Below are positions 7,957 through 15,204 of a stretch of 15,823 nucleotides of DNA, piece by piece (position 1 is the stretch's first letter; each line of letters opens with the position of its first letter). Under the pieces are notes generated by a model. That model saw nothing but the letters and a program-made list of their open reading frames with translations. It searched no databases and was not told the origin of the DNA. Where the stretch lies: assembly GCA_020435085.1 (NCBI GenBank), contig JAGRAB010000028.1:1-15823 (forward strand), written 5' to 3'. This DNA is from Bdellovibrionales bacterium. Lineage in GTDB: Bacteria; Bdellovibrionota; Bdellovibrionia; Bdellovibrionales; UBA1609. The position numbers and the translations under genes were made by a program.

Positions 7957-8409
7957 TTAGAAGCCAATGGGATCTCCACCCACTTCAATTTCAGAACAAA
8001 CAAATGTATCTTCAATTGATTTTATTTTTTTGTTCTTAATATAAGGTTGATGAAGTGCTTTACCACCGCGTTTTTGCGTGATTTTAATTCTTGAAACCCG
8101 CATTCCCTGTGCATCAAGCTTCAGTTCAACGCTTTCATTAATAATTACATCTTTTCCTTCTTGATATCTCATTGAAGAAACGGTTTCGTTTTGAGTGGCT
8201 TGGTCATATTCACTGTCTAAAACAATCGACACCTCTCCTTGACCTTTTAGATATTCACCCTGATTCCAATCATAGTTTTTTTGCGTAAAAATTTTAATAG
8301 TTCCATTACTATTAAGACAGTAAGTGAATTCACTTGGTGGTCCCGCGTAAGCCGAGATTCCAAAACATAAAAATGATAATTGAAATAAAAGTGCTTTTGT
8401 TAGTTTCAT
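7957..8409 (-). CDS. small secreted protein C, first of a three-gene set, unknown function
   Basis: 150 residues from the ATG at 8409, chosen because AAGGAG lies six bases upstream and a standard signal peptide (1-22, ending AYA) follows; an in-frame ATG at 8457 would add 16 residues inside the palindrome and has no ribosome site. Mature Cys31 and Cys138 bracket the protein, the second in DTFVC, nearly the same as the FVC of protein B. The middle part is beta-rich and charged (VSIVLDSEY, VIINESVELKLDA, VSRIKITQKRGG). It is divergent from the TIGR02147 regulator and probably its target. Function unknown. Confidence 0.8.
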   Translation of the reverse strand: MKLTKALLFQLSFLCFGISAYAGPPSEFTYCLNSNGTIKIFTQKNYDWNQGEYLKGQGEVSIVLDSEYDQATQNETVSSMRYQEGKDVIINESVELKLDAQGMRVSRIKITQKRGGKALHQPYIKNKKIKSIEDTFVCSEIEVGGDPIGF

Positions 8410-8438
8410 GCTTTTCTCCTTTAAAAATTTATAGAGGC

Positions 8439-8465
8439 ACTTTACAACGCATAGCATTGTAAAGT
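8439..8465. promoter_or_regulatory. 27-bp palindrome, candidate operator between secreted-protein operon and regulator
   Basis: ACTTTACAA (8439-8447) and TTGTAAAGT (8457-8465) are perfect inverted arms; inside them GC-ATA-GC continues the dyad, leaving one mismatch. The right arm contains a -35-like TTGTAA for the plus-strand regulator, and its outer end overlaps a -10-like TATACT (8468-8463) for the minus-strand operon. Position and symmetry fit a dimeric repressor site acting on both genes; a 5' mRNA hairpin is the alternative. Confidence 0.5.
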
Positions 8466-8485
8466 ATATTATTTAGAAATATGTT
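8457..8485 (+). promoter_or_regulatory. candidate promoter of the TIGR02147 regulator
   Basis: TTGTAA (8457-8462), 17-base spacer, TATGTT (8480-8485); four of six matches in each. The predicted start near 8492 gives a leader of about 29 bases. The -35 lies in the right arm of the palindrome, which would allow autoregulation. Confidence 0.35.
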
Positions 8486-8520
8486 TTATTGATTTAATTT
8501 ACTTTTAATAAAGATTAGTT

Positions 8521-9351
8521 ATGGATATTTTTGGATACACGGAATACAGAAAGGCGTTTGCTGACCTGTTCTCGCATTTAAAAGAGATGCGAGGCCAGCG
8601 GTGGTCAATTGCTTTGCTTGCAAAAAACTTAGGAATTCAAGCTAGTTATGTGACAAATGTCACAAAAGAGCGCGCCCACTTCTCAGCCGATCAAATTCAT
8701 ATGATCGGCGAGTCTATTGGCCTTTCCAATTTAGAAACTGAGTTTTTAGTACTCCTTATGGAGTGGGAAAGAAGCACTTTTCTCCAGAGGAAAAAACAGC
8801 TCAAAAAACAGATTGCAGAGTTCCAACACCGACACCTGAGCTCACAGAGGTATGTGGAAAGTAACAAGCTTTCACTAAGCGACACGGACCTTCAAACTTA
8901 TTATCTAGATCCTCATATTGAGCTTATTCATCTCTACCTTGGCCTTCCTGGAAAAAGTCAGAATGAAAAAGACATCGCTGGAATATTCCACCTCAGTCCT
9001 GAATCTGTGGGACAAATTATTGATTTTCTCCAGAGCAAAAAACTCATTGAATTTCAAAATGGCCGCTGGGTTCGTCATCGCATTCAACAGCACCTTTCAG
9101 CAGAATCTCCACTTTGCCAACCTCACCAACAACTTGTTCGCTTTCAAACTATTGAGAAATTAGGGCGTCTTGAAAAGCAAGATCTCTATACTTTTATGGC
9201 CACTGTAACCATGGATGAAGACACTCGCCTTCAAATTCAGGCTCAGTTTTTAAAATTTCTTAAAAAAGCAGAATCTCTTGTAAAAAGCAGTAAACCTAAA
9301 GGCATTTATCAACTTCAGTTTGATATGTTTCCTTGGTTTAAAGGTGATTAG
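8521..9351 (+). CDS. TIGR02147-family (DUF4423-like) putative transcriptional regulator
   Basis: 276 residues, the usual length of this family, which is known mainly from Bdellovibrio relatives and Fibrobacter. The opening DIFGYTEYRKAFADLF is the family hallmark, followed by a helix-turn-helix-like block (about 27-70: WSIALLAKNLGI, ASYVTNVTKE, FSADQIHMIGESIGLS) and LETEFLVLLMEWERS. A Lys/Gln-rich helix (about 86-105) links to a C-terminal domain with a second winged-helix-like part (about 140-185: IAGIFHLSPESVGQIIDFLQSKKLIE). The only plus-strand gene, it stands divergent to the three secreted-protein genes, so local control of them is likely. The Shine-Dalgarno is weak. Family is clear; DNA binding is inferred from family and context. 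Confidence 0.88.
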   Translation: MDIFGYTEYRKAFADLFSHLKEMRGQRWSIALLAKNLGIQASYVTNVTKERAHFSADQIHMIGESIGLSNLETEFLVLLMEWERSTFLQRKKQLKKQIAEFQHRHLSSQRYVESNKLSLSDTDLQTYYLDPHIELIHLYLGLPGKSQNEKDIAGIFHLSPESVGQIIDFLQSKKLIEFQNGRWVRHRIQQHLSAESPLCQPHQQLVRFQTIEKLGRLEKQDLYTFMATVTMDEDTRLQIQAQFLKFLKKAESLVKSSKPKGIYQLQFDMFPWFKGD

Positions 9352-9406
9352 AAGTTTGTGCGAATTTCTCAAAAAATGTATTTTCTTATTAGGAGCTGTT
9401 GAAAGT

Positions 9407-10933
9407 TCATTTATTAGGTTCAACCATAGCATCACAGTATTGAAGAGCTTTTTCCATTAAATTGGGCTCTCGTAAAAGGTATTGAGCATCTTCCAACATT
9501 ATACATGCCACAGACATTGCTGCATTAAACTCTTGTTTGGATGCCTCAGGATTCATAACAAGATCAGAATTAAAAACTTTCATAGAGTTTTCAAGGAGGT
9601 ACCGTGTCCAATATAAAAAGCTCTCTTCTTCGTTAAGGCTTGGTGTGATTTTCTCAGGAGATAAAATTTCATCCCGACAAAGATTTGAATCTTTACCTGC
9701 TTCTCGGCACTGACCAACTAAATCTCGATATTTTGTATTTAAAAAATAAAATGTGGAATAATGTTTTTGAGCCAGCTTTCCTTTTTCTACTTTGGGTGGC
9801 GCGCTTAAGGCAAAGTATTGAACATAGTCTCCAAGCAACTTAACTAAGTATTCTTTAAAACTAAATAATTCCTTATTTAAAAAAATGGGACTAGAATTTT
9901 CTAGGAGAATTTTTACATCATTTGAAAAAAAGTATCTTAGTAAAAACCGAATCTCATCAGAACTCTTATGACCAAATGCTTTCGCTAAAACATAAATTTG
10001 TTCATGAAAAACAAGAATGGCTTGGTCAGAAATACTCAGTCGATTAAAATACGACGGGTAAAAGACAACTTTCACAATAATATCTGTTTGAGGAATTACA
10101 AACTCCTTTTCACTGATCTGTTTTTTACCATCAACACTCTTTTGATAACGAGTAACAATAGGTACGAGTCGGCAAGAATTTGGCACTGAAGTGCTTGGAT
10201 TCACTTCTTCGACTTTTTCAAGAGGAAGAGCTGTCACGTTGGTATCCATCCATTCGGAGAACTTTGCCCAATCGGCAGCATATTCTATTTTTTGCATAAA
10301 CAATGGAAAAAACTTTTTATATACTTTTGTCACTGACGCATAATACTCTTGCCAATTTTTGCTCTGACCGTCCTCCCAAACTTTGAGTCCATCTAATTGC
10401 TCCAACTCCCAACTCTCTAGCATTCGAAGCTGGCCTTTATCTAATATTTTGTTGGGAATCAGATTTCCTTCTTTTAAATAAGGATCCGCTAATTTAGCCT
10501 CATTTTCTGAAGGGAAACATAAAATACCTGTTCCATTACCTTTGGTACTCCAATCACCATCATATTCCGTTCCTTTTGGGGAATAACCCTTAAGGAAGTT
10601 CTCCTTCATGATTTGTTTTTTTAAGATTGAATCTGGTAATAATGCATCTGTACTATTACCATTAGTATTGAACTCAATTTTGTCATTGGATGGACCACCA
10701 AATTGACGATCCACAAACTTTTGTATTTCTAAATATTTTCCTGCTTTTTGATTCTGTACGGTGAATCCCCCTGCACCAGATGGGTCATTTGAGCCTTTTC
10801 CTGCTTGAACAACTTTTTGAACAAGCGTTTCTTGCCCAGTTGAAGGGACTAAAAAAGGGTTACTCACGTCTTGAGCTATTGCCTCAACAGAGCAACTCAT
10901 TAAAATAAGTAATGATATAAAGTACCTGCGCAT
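9407..10933 (-). CDS. large exported protein of unknown function
   Basis: 508 residues with a signal peptide (1-20, EAIAQ). The mature start is Gly/Ser/Asn-rich and probably flexible (about 22-60). The middle has a FYPSYFNRLS segment (291-300) followed by H310-E-Q-I-Y, then H322 and R329 in SDEIRFLLRYFF, a pattern met in several Bdellovibrio-type exported proteins of unknown role; HE...H recalls a metal site but lacks the HExxH spacing. A helical C-terminal half carries Cys residues around 415-425 and 487-502. It ends 55 bp from the convergent regulator, with no clear terminator between. There is no convincing Shine-Dalgarno before the ATG at 10933. Single-gene unit. Function not assigned. 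Confidence 0.8.
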   Translation of the reverse strand: MRRYFISLLILMSCSVEAIAQDVSNPFLVPSTGQETLVQKVVQAGKGSNDPSGAGGFTVQNQKAGKYLEIQKFVDRQFGGPSNDKIEFNTNGNSTDALLPDSILKKQIMKENFLKGYSPKGTEYDGDWSTKGNGTGILCFPSENEAKLADPYLKEGNLIPNKILDKGQLRMLESWELEQLDGLKVWEDGQSKNWQEYYASVTKVYKKFFPLFMQKIEYAADWAKFSEWMDTNVTALPLEKVEEVNPSTSVPNSCRLVPIVTRYQKSVDGKKQISEKEFVIPQTDIIVKVVFYPSYFNRLSISDQAILVFHEQIYVLAKAFGHKSSDEIRFLLRYFFSNDVKILLENSSPIFLNKELFSFKEYLVKLLGDYVQYFALSAPPKVEKGKLAQKHYSTFYFLNTKYRDLVGQCREAGKDSNLCRDEILSPEKITPSLNEEESFLYWTRYLLENSMKVFNSDLVMNPEASKQEFNAAMSVACIMLEDAQYLLREPNLMEKALQYCDAMVEPNK

Positions 10934-10981
10934 AATATTTTTATTTGCAATTTTGGAGCCAACAGTTCTCTTGACGTTGAT

Positions 10982-11011
10982 ATATTATTTTTTAGATAAT
11001 TTGAAAATCAA
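10982..11011 (-). promoter_or_regulatory. weak candidate promoter of the large exported protein
   Basis: Minus strand TTGATT (11011-11006), 18-base spacer, TAATAT (10987-10982). The predicted start is about 40 bases before the ATG at 10933. The region is AT-rich, so chance matches are likely. Confidence 0.2.
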
Positions 11012-11090
11012 AAGCCATGTGGAGATTATTTTCCTCAATAATGAGCCCGTGAGCTGAGGGTTTCGCTTTTAAAAATAACGCAACTCTCAA

Positions 11091-11105
11091 CCAACCGTCG
11101 GCTGG
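11091..11105 (-). terminator. short hairpin after the amgK-murU-receiver operon
   Basis: Minus transcript CCAGCC-GAC-GGUUGG, six pairs including one G.U, four bases after the TAG at 11109. The G.U pair would be an A.C mismatch on the other strand. No U-run follows, so it is a weak terminator candidate or a 3'-end stabiliser. Confidence 0.35.
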
Positions 11106-11108
11106 CCC

Positions 11109-11987
11109 CTAGCGGATATTGAGCATTGTTAAACAAAGAGTGTGTTCGAATAAAGTGATGGGAATCTTTAACCCGGAATTCTTTTTTAGGGCTTGAACTT
11201 CTGCTCCAGTTGGTGAACCAAGAAATATTTTTTTCTCGATTTTAGGTGTGGGTTCGTTACGATGCTGTAAATGATAACTGGTCAACATTGCTTTAATAAT
11301 CGTTGAAGTGACAGTCATGGCAGTGCCTTCGGGCGAGGTTTCAGTACTACCTTTTGACTTTGAAAAATCAATAAAAGACTGAGAAAAGCCAAAAACAATA
11401 TCGCATTTTCCACAGTGACCTTTTACTGAAAAATAAGAAAGTACATCTCCAATAAAATCTTCATCAATGGGTTTGACAATGGGTGATTCAACCACAGGAA
11501 CAGCCTCAGAGAGCTCACTTAAAATTTTTTTTGCGGCACTAACGGTTTCGTTGAAAAGACCTGCTGAAATTCGATTATCTAAACGACCAAGTTTTATTTG
11601 CGTTTTCACGACGTCGCCAAACTGTTTAAAATCAACAGGTTTTTTTAAAATATGAACGTTAGGATATTTTTCTTGCAAATGAGGCTCGGGGTAGGTGGTA
11701 ACAATAATAACAGGAGAAAACTTATTCAGTTGAGATTCTCGAACCCACTCAATAAAAGACTCACCATCTCGTTTGGGCATTTTTAAGTCTGTGATAATGC
11801 AATCAAAGGCTTGATTGTCGAGCTTGCCGGTAGCTTGAACTCCATCAGAAGCCTCAACAATGCGCAACTCACCATCAAATTGATCGATTAAATCTTCAAC
11901 AAGTAATTCTCGAATATCCTTGTCGTCTTCAACAACAAGAACCCATTTGTCTTTCCGTGCGGCACTCATATGAAATTCTTCGGTCAT
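11109..11987 (-). CDS. response-regulator receiver protein with CheX-like C-terminal domain
   Basis: 292 residues. Residues 14-130 form a receiver domain: acidic cluster E20-D-D22, phosphoacceptor D67 (CIITDLKMP), switch Thr97 (VIIVTT) and K116-P. The C-terminal part (about 135-292) reads like a CheX/CheC-type domain: a long N-terminal helix (FNETVSAAKKILSEL), strands GDVLSYFSVKG and CDIVFGFS, a helix TVTSTIIKAML, then IEKKIFLGSP and a final LCLTMLNIR strand. CheX phosphatases carry ExxN in that helix; here the place holds TVTS, so phosphatase activity looks lost. The domain call for the C-terminus is an inference. An alternative ATG lies six codons in (11969). It sits 43 bp after murU, probably in the same operon. 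Confidence 0.8.
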   Translation of the reverse strand: MTEEFHMSAARKDKWVLVVEDDKDIRELLVEDLIDQFDGELRIVEASDGVQATGKLDNQAFDCIITDLKMPKRDGESFIEWVRESQLNKFSPVIIVTTYPEPHLQEKYPNVHILKKPVDFKQFGDVVKTQIKLGRLDNRISAGLFNETVSAAKKILSELSEAVPVVESPIVKPIDEDFIGDVLSYFSVKGHCGKCDIVFGFSQSFIDFSKSKGSTETSPEGTAMTVTSTIIKAMLTSYHLQHRNEPTPKIEKKIFLGSPTGAEVQALKKNSGLKIPITLFEHTLCLTMLNIR

Positions 11988-12030
11988 AAAGTTTAAAAAG
12001 AGAAGTCCAAATTTAAAACAAGATGTGTTT

Positions 12031-12864
12031 TTAAAAGGGGTTTAAATAGTGATTGAGTTGTAAAAGATCCCAGTTTGGAACAAATCGAGAAAGTAACTTG
12101 TGTAAGTAATGGCCATGGGGAGTGCCTTCGCGAAGGTGCTTGGCACAGATGTTTGCTGCGGCGAGAAAGTCTTGCTTATTTCCAGTTTCAAACCAAAGAG
12201 CTTCTGGAGCCTTACAAATTTGAACGTGCTCACCGTGATTGAGACCGTAAGTTAAAGCGTCATAAAGAATATTGGAAGGCTGATGAGAGGGGAGGTACTC
12301 AAAGATGCGGTCTGAAAAAAGAGCAATACCAAGGTAGTGATAGGCTTTTAATGCAGTATGAGACGAAGATTTTGCAAAGTGATCCACCTCAAAATCATTT
12401 TCACGCACAAAAACGCCACCATGAGAAGATCCAGCACTTTTGTGTTCTTGTACGAGAAGGGTTGCAAGAGGTGTATTTTTTGAATGCAATTCAAAAAGGG
12501 CTGTAAGTGGATGTTCATTTTGAAACAAGCAAATGGTATCACCATTAAGCGATAAAAAATGGCCATTGCCTTTTAAAAAAGATTCCGTATTTTTTATTCC
12601 ACCACCACTATCTAGAATATTGGGAGCTTCTAAGGCAAAGTGAGTTTGATACTTGGGACTCACATACTTAAGGGCAGCTGCTTTTATGGTTTCAGGTAAA
12701 TGGTGTAAGTTAAAGGTGACATCGGTGATATTTAAAGATTCGGCAAGATAAAGAGGGTAACAAAGCCCGGGTATACCCAAAAAAGGGATGGCTGGTTTTG
12801 CACGCGTATTTGTATGAGGAAGAAGTCGTTTTCCAAATCCCGCACATAAGATTATTGCGCGCAT
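12031..12864 (-). CDS. murU: N-acetylmuramate alpha-1-phosphate uridylyltransferase (MurU-type nucleotidyltransferase)
   Basis: 277 residues. MurU makes UDP-MurNAc from UTP and MurNAc-1-phosphate, the second step of the peptidoglycan salvage route that bypasses MurA/MurB. The nucleotide-binding signature LCAGFGKRLLPHT lies at 6-18 with K23-P24, DSGGGIKN at 85-92, and the metal-binding D109 in LNGDT. Pseudomonas MurU is near 220 residues; here about 40 extra C-terminal residues follow LRE (about 240 on), function unknown. The ATG overlaps the end of amgK by 13 bp and has GAGGA five bases upstream. Pairing with amgK makes this assignment far safer than a generic sugar-nucleotide transferase. 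Confidence 0.9.
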   Translation of the reverse strand: MRAIILCAGFGKRLLPHTNTRAKPAIPFLGIPGLCYPLYLAESLNITDVTFNLHHLPETIKAAALKYVSPKYQTHFALEAPNILDSGGGIKNTESFLKGNGHFLSLNGDTICLFQNEHPLTALFELHSKNTPLATLLVQEHKSAGSSHGGVFVRENDFEVDHFAKSSSHTALKAYHYLGIALFSDRIFEYLPSHQPSNILYDALTYGLNHGEHVQICKAPEALWFETGNKQDFLAAANICAKHLREGTPHGHYLHKLLSRFVPNWDLLQLNHYLNPF

Positions 12865-13904
12865 AGTTCCTCAATGTCGAGCTCATTGACCTTGTGGCCT
12901 TTTAAAATGCTGAGAAACTCACCATATTCAGGAAAAATCTCGAGAGTCCTTTTTACTTTTTGAACAGTCGGAACAATGTATTTCAAATACCGAGTGTCTT
13001 TACGTAAGTTATAAAAACTCGAAAAGCTACCACAGGCTTTAAAACATCTTTGAACCTTTTGTAAGTGATAAATTTCCATGAACTCATCTAAAGATTGATG
13101 AAAGCCAAATGTTTTGGCTTTATCGAGATAGTCACTCAAAATAGCCTGCTCACTGGATTTATTTAACTTTACATAAGAGTCATGAATAAGGCTGACGAGG
13201 TCGTATTGAACAGGGCCTAAGCGGGCGTCTTGAAAATCAATAACGCGCATTTGCCCGAGCTTGAGCATTAAGTTTCGTGAATGATAGTCGCGATGAGAAA
13301 TACGCTTGGGAGCCTGATCTAAGCGGGTGCAAATATCTTGAAAACAACGATCTAAGGTTTTGTGTTGAGCCTCAGATAAAGGAGTATTGCAGATTTGCTC
13401 TAAAAGATTTTTACGAGCATAATTCATTTCCCAAAGAAACTTCTCGGTATCAAATTTTATTTTAAAAGCCGTGCAGTTATCAACACGATCATCTGTTGCT
13501 GCAAAATGAATTTTTATTAACTCATCAACAGCCTGAAAATAAAAGGGAAGAGTTGTGGTCTGATCCTGACTTTCCCAAAATTTTCTCTCTAAAGTTAGAT
13601 CACCAAGGTCTTCAAGAAGGATGAGCCCTTTTTCAGGCGATAACCTTAATACTTCTGGAACATTTACTTTATGCTTTTCAAAATGCTTGAGAATATTTAA
13701 AAATGGATACTCATCAGGGAGCTGAAATGGCTCCCAGACCATTAAAACATAAGATTTGTCGGCATAAATAATTCGAAAATAACGACGCATACTTGCATCG
13801 CCTGCTAAAGGCAAAACTTCAAAAGAACCTTCCTCAAAGGCAAGGTTTAAAAAATCAAGAGCTTCTTGAGAAAGGCCTGTTTTTTTAAGTTCACTAAGAG
13901 TCAT
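12852..13904 (-). CDS. amgK: N-acetylmuramate/N-acetylglucosamine 1-kinase (AmgK-type phosphotransferase)
   Basis: 350 residues, normal for AmgK. It phosphorylates MurNAc (and GlcNAc) at the anomeric carbon in the cytoplasm, feeding MurU. The aminoglycoside-phosphotransferase fold is plain: GDASMRRYFR (35-44) as nucleotide loop, LLEDLGDLTL (96-105) at the hinge, catalytic H204-RDYHSRN (D206, N211) and metal-binding D223-FQD with LGPVQYDLVSL after it. The N-terminus aligns with the expected family start, so ATG 13904 is right. No Shine-Dalgarno precedes it; instead a -10 box TATAAT ends six bases before the ATG, so the mRNA is probably leaderless. First gene of amgK-murU-receiver operon. Confidence 0.93.
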   Translation of the reverse strand: MTLSELKKTGLSQEALDFLNLAFEEGSFEVLPLAGDASMRRYFRIIYADKSYVLMVWEPFQLPDEYPFLNILKHFEKHKVNVPEVLRLSPEKGLILLEDLGDLTLERKFWESQDQTTTLPFYFQAVDELIKIHFAATDDRVDNCTAFKIKFDTEKFLWEMNYARKNLLEQICNTPLSEAQHKTLDRCFQDICTRLDQAPKRISHRDYHSRNLMLKLGQMRVIDFQDARLGPVQYDLVSLIHDSYVKLNKSSEQAILSDYLDKAKTFGFHQSLDEFMEIYHLQKVQRCFKACGSFSSFYNLRKDTRYLKYIVPTVQKVKRTLEIFPEYGEFLSILKGHKVNELDIEELCAQ

Positions 13905-13910
13905 TCAAAA

Positions 13911-13939
13911 ATTATATGAATAATTTGAAGCAAGGTCTA
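13911..13939 (-). promoter_or_regulatory. promoter giving a leaderless amgK transcript
   Basis: Minus strand TAGACC (13939-13934, four of six), 17-base spacer, perfect TATAAT (13916-13911), then TTTTGA and the ATG at 13904. A normal 6-base discriminator puts +1 on the A of ATG. Confidence 0.6.
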
Positions 13940-14003
13940 GAGCCTGTTGACGTTTTATCATGCAAAGGAAGTGTCATCGTTTTTAAATTTGAGTTGTGCT
14001 TGA

Positions 14004-14858
14004 CTATAAAACAGTAAGTGGGTTGAGAGGGTCGAGCCGTGGAGACGTAAAATGAGAAAACAATTGAGGTTCAATTTGAGTTTGTAACTCACAGAGATCT
14101 TTTGTTGCTCCAAAAATAATACATGGACTTAAGTCAGTGAGGCTTACAATAGAAAGATAATCAGCAAAAAACTTTTGGAGTGGAGCTTGAAGTTCAGCGA
14201 TATTTGGCACATAGACCGTAATACTTCCAAGTTCGCAGAAAGACTCAATGGAGTTAAATGTATCAGAGCTTAAATCTTTAAGAGGAAGAAAAGCATATCT
14301 CTGGGAGTCTTCGTGAATATCATGGGCTTCTGCAAATCGTTTTTTGGGATTTGAGTCAATAATGACTTCAAATGTTGCAGAATGAAAACCTCGACGCTCG
14401 GGTCGCTCAGCCTCTCGGAACATTTGAGCGCGTCGTTGAATATATTGATCCATAGGAATAACGTTTGAACTTGACTCCAAGAGATTCATCTTTTGTTCAA
14501 GAGAATCCAAAGAGCAAAGCTCAATGGCTGAATAGAGAGTAGATTCGACGATAAGCTCAATCATTTGCTGCATTTTTTTCGTTTCATCCAAAGAGAGATT
14601 GCGATTGACGTGGACGGCTCCTAAAAGCTCACCTCGAGGCCGAATGGCAAAGTAATCTCCAGCATTTAATGAGATCATCGTATTTTTTTCGAGAAAAGTT
14701 TTTAAAAAAGTGGCTTCGAGGTCTTGGCCAAAAAAGAGATAGTCAACCCGGACATTGAAGATACGCTCAGTCAGCTTTGCCAGTCGAAGTAAAATATTTT
14801 GCACAGATTTTTCAACATGGTTTTGGCTTTTATTTTTAAAATTCAATTGTTTTTCCAT
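14004..14858 (-). CDS. GAF-like plus degenerate sigma-54 AAA+ domain protein (pseudo-activator)
   Basis: 284 residues from the ATG at 14858; a TTG 45 bases earlier is possible but lies in a promoter-like element. Residues about 15-110 look like a GAF domain (LGAVHVNRNLS, then a long helix to IVESTLYS). From about 163 the chain can be laid on a sigma-54 activator AAA+ domain: VIIDSNPKKRFAEAHDIHEDS at the Walker A region, SFCELGSITVYVPNIAEL at Walker B, LQKFFADYL, CIIFGATKDL at sensor I, and PRLDPLNPL where intact proteins have LPPLRER. Walker A lacks GxxGxGK, the GAFTGA loop is absent, and Walker B Asp-Glu is Pro218-Asn219. It stops before the lid and Fis helix-turn-helix. So no ATPase or DNA binding is expected; a sensory or partner-binding role is inferred. 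The frame is intact. It lies 3' of a true sigma-54 activator gene. Confidence 0.78.
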   Translation of the reverse strand: MEKQLNFKNKSQNHVEKSVQNILLRLAKLTERIFNVRVDYLFFGQDLEATFLKTFLEKNTMISLNAGDYFAIRPRGELLGAVHVNRNLSLDETKKMQQMIELIVESTLYSAIELCSLDSLEQKMNLLESSSNVIPMDQYIQRRAQMFREAERPERRGFHSATFEVIIDSNPKKRFAEAHDIHEDSQRYAFLPLKDLSSDTFNSIESFCELGSITVYVPNIAELQAPLQKFFADYLSIVSLTDLSPCIIFGATKDLCELQTQIEPQLFSHFTSPRLDPLNPLTVL

Positions 14859-14898
14859 CCTACCCGCACCGAAATTCGCATTTGATGGGAATGGGTAA

Positions 14899-14914
14899 TA
14901 CAAGAGATGTGCCG
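14899..14914 (-). promoter_or_regulatory. sigma-54-like -24/-12 element
   Basis: Minus strand CGGCAC-ATCTC-TTGTA: the GGCAC block and TTG are at the consensus spacing of TGGCAC-N5-TTGCA, but the -12 dinucleotide is GT rather than GC. About 40 bases before the ATG at 14858. The link with the sigma-54-type genes on both sides makes it worth noting; the mismatch at an important base keeps confidence low. Confidence 0.25.
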
Positions 14915-15204
14915 AAAGATTTTTTTAACGACACCAATCACTTTGACTAATTATTGGACGCTAGTGTGAGGGGGAGCCTGTTGAGGAGTGATTTTAAGTA
15001 CCTAAAAGTATTTAAGATTTTTATTGATGTCTGATATTTACAGGCATTGTATGAAGGATCAACAGATTCGTGATGAATCCCTTACATGGTTTTAAGTAGC
15101 GATTTTTAAAGAGTTTTTTTTGGGCAGTTAAGAAATTTTTTTAAAAAAAGGTAAAAAAGGTACCTGCTTCCCTTTTTGGGCCATGGCGCATTATTTAGGA
15201 AGTC

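Noticed and set aside
7827-8015. 62-codon open frame on the minus strand spanning the gap between secreted proteins B and C
   Set aside because: Overlaps both genes out of frame, has no signal peptide or ribosome site, and is best seen as a shadow.
9352-9406. Convergent gap expected to hold a bidirectional terminator
   Set aside because: I find no stable stem with a T-run on either strand; only a 4-bp TGAA-AG-TTCA dyad.
12132-12152. TGGCAC...TTGC resembling a sigma-54 promoter on the plus strand
   Set aside because: The GG-GC distance is one base too long, it lies inside murU on the antisense strand, and no plus-strand gene follows.
13940-14984. GAGCCTGTTGA present at 13940-13950 and 14974-14984, both intergenic
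   Set aside because: Only 11 bases, flanks do not match and no structure is shared; probably chance.
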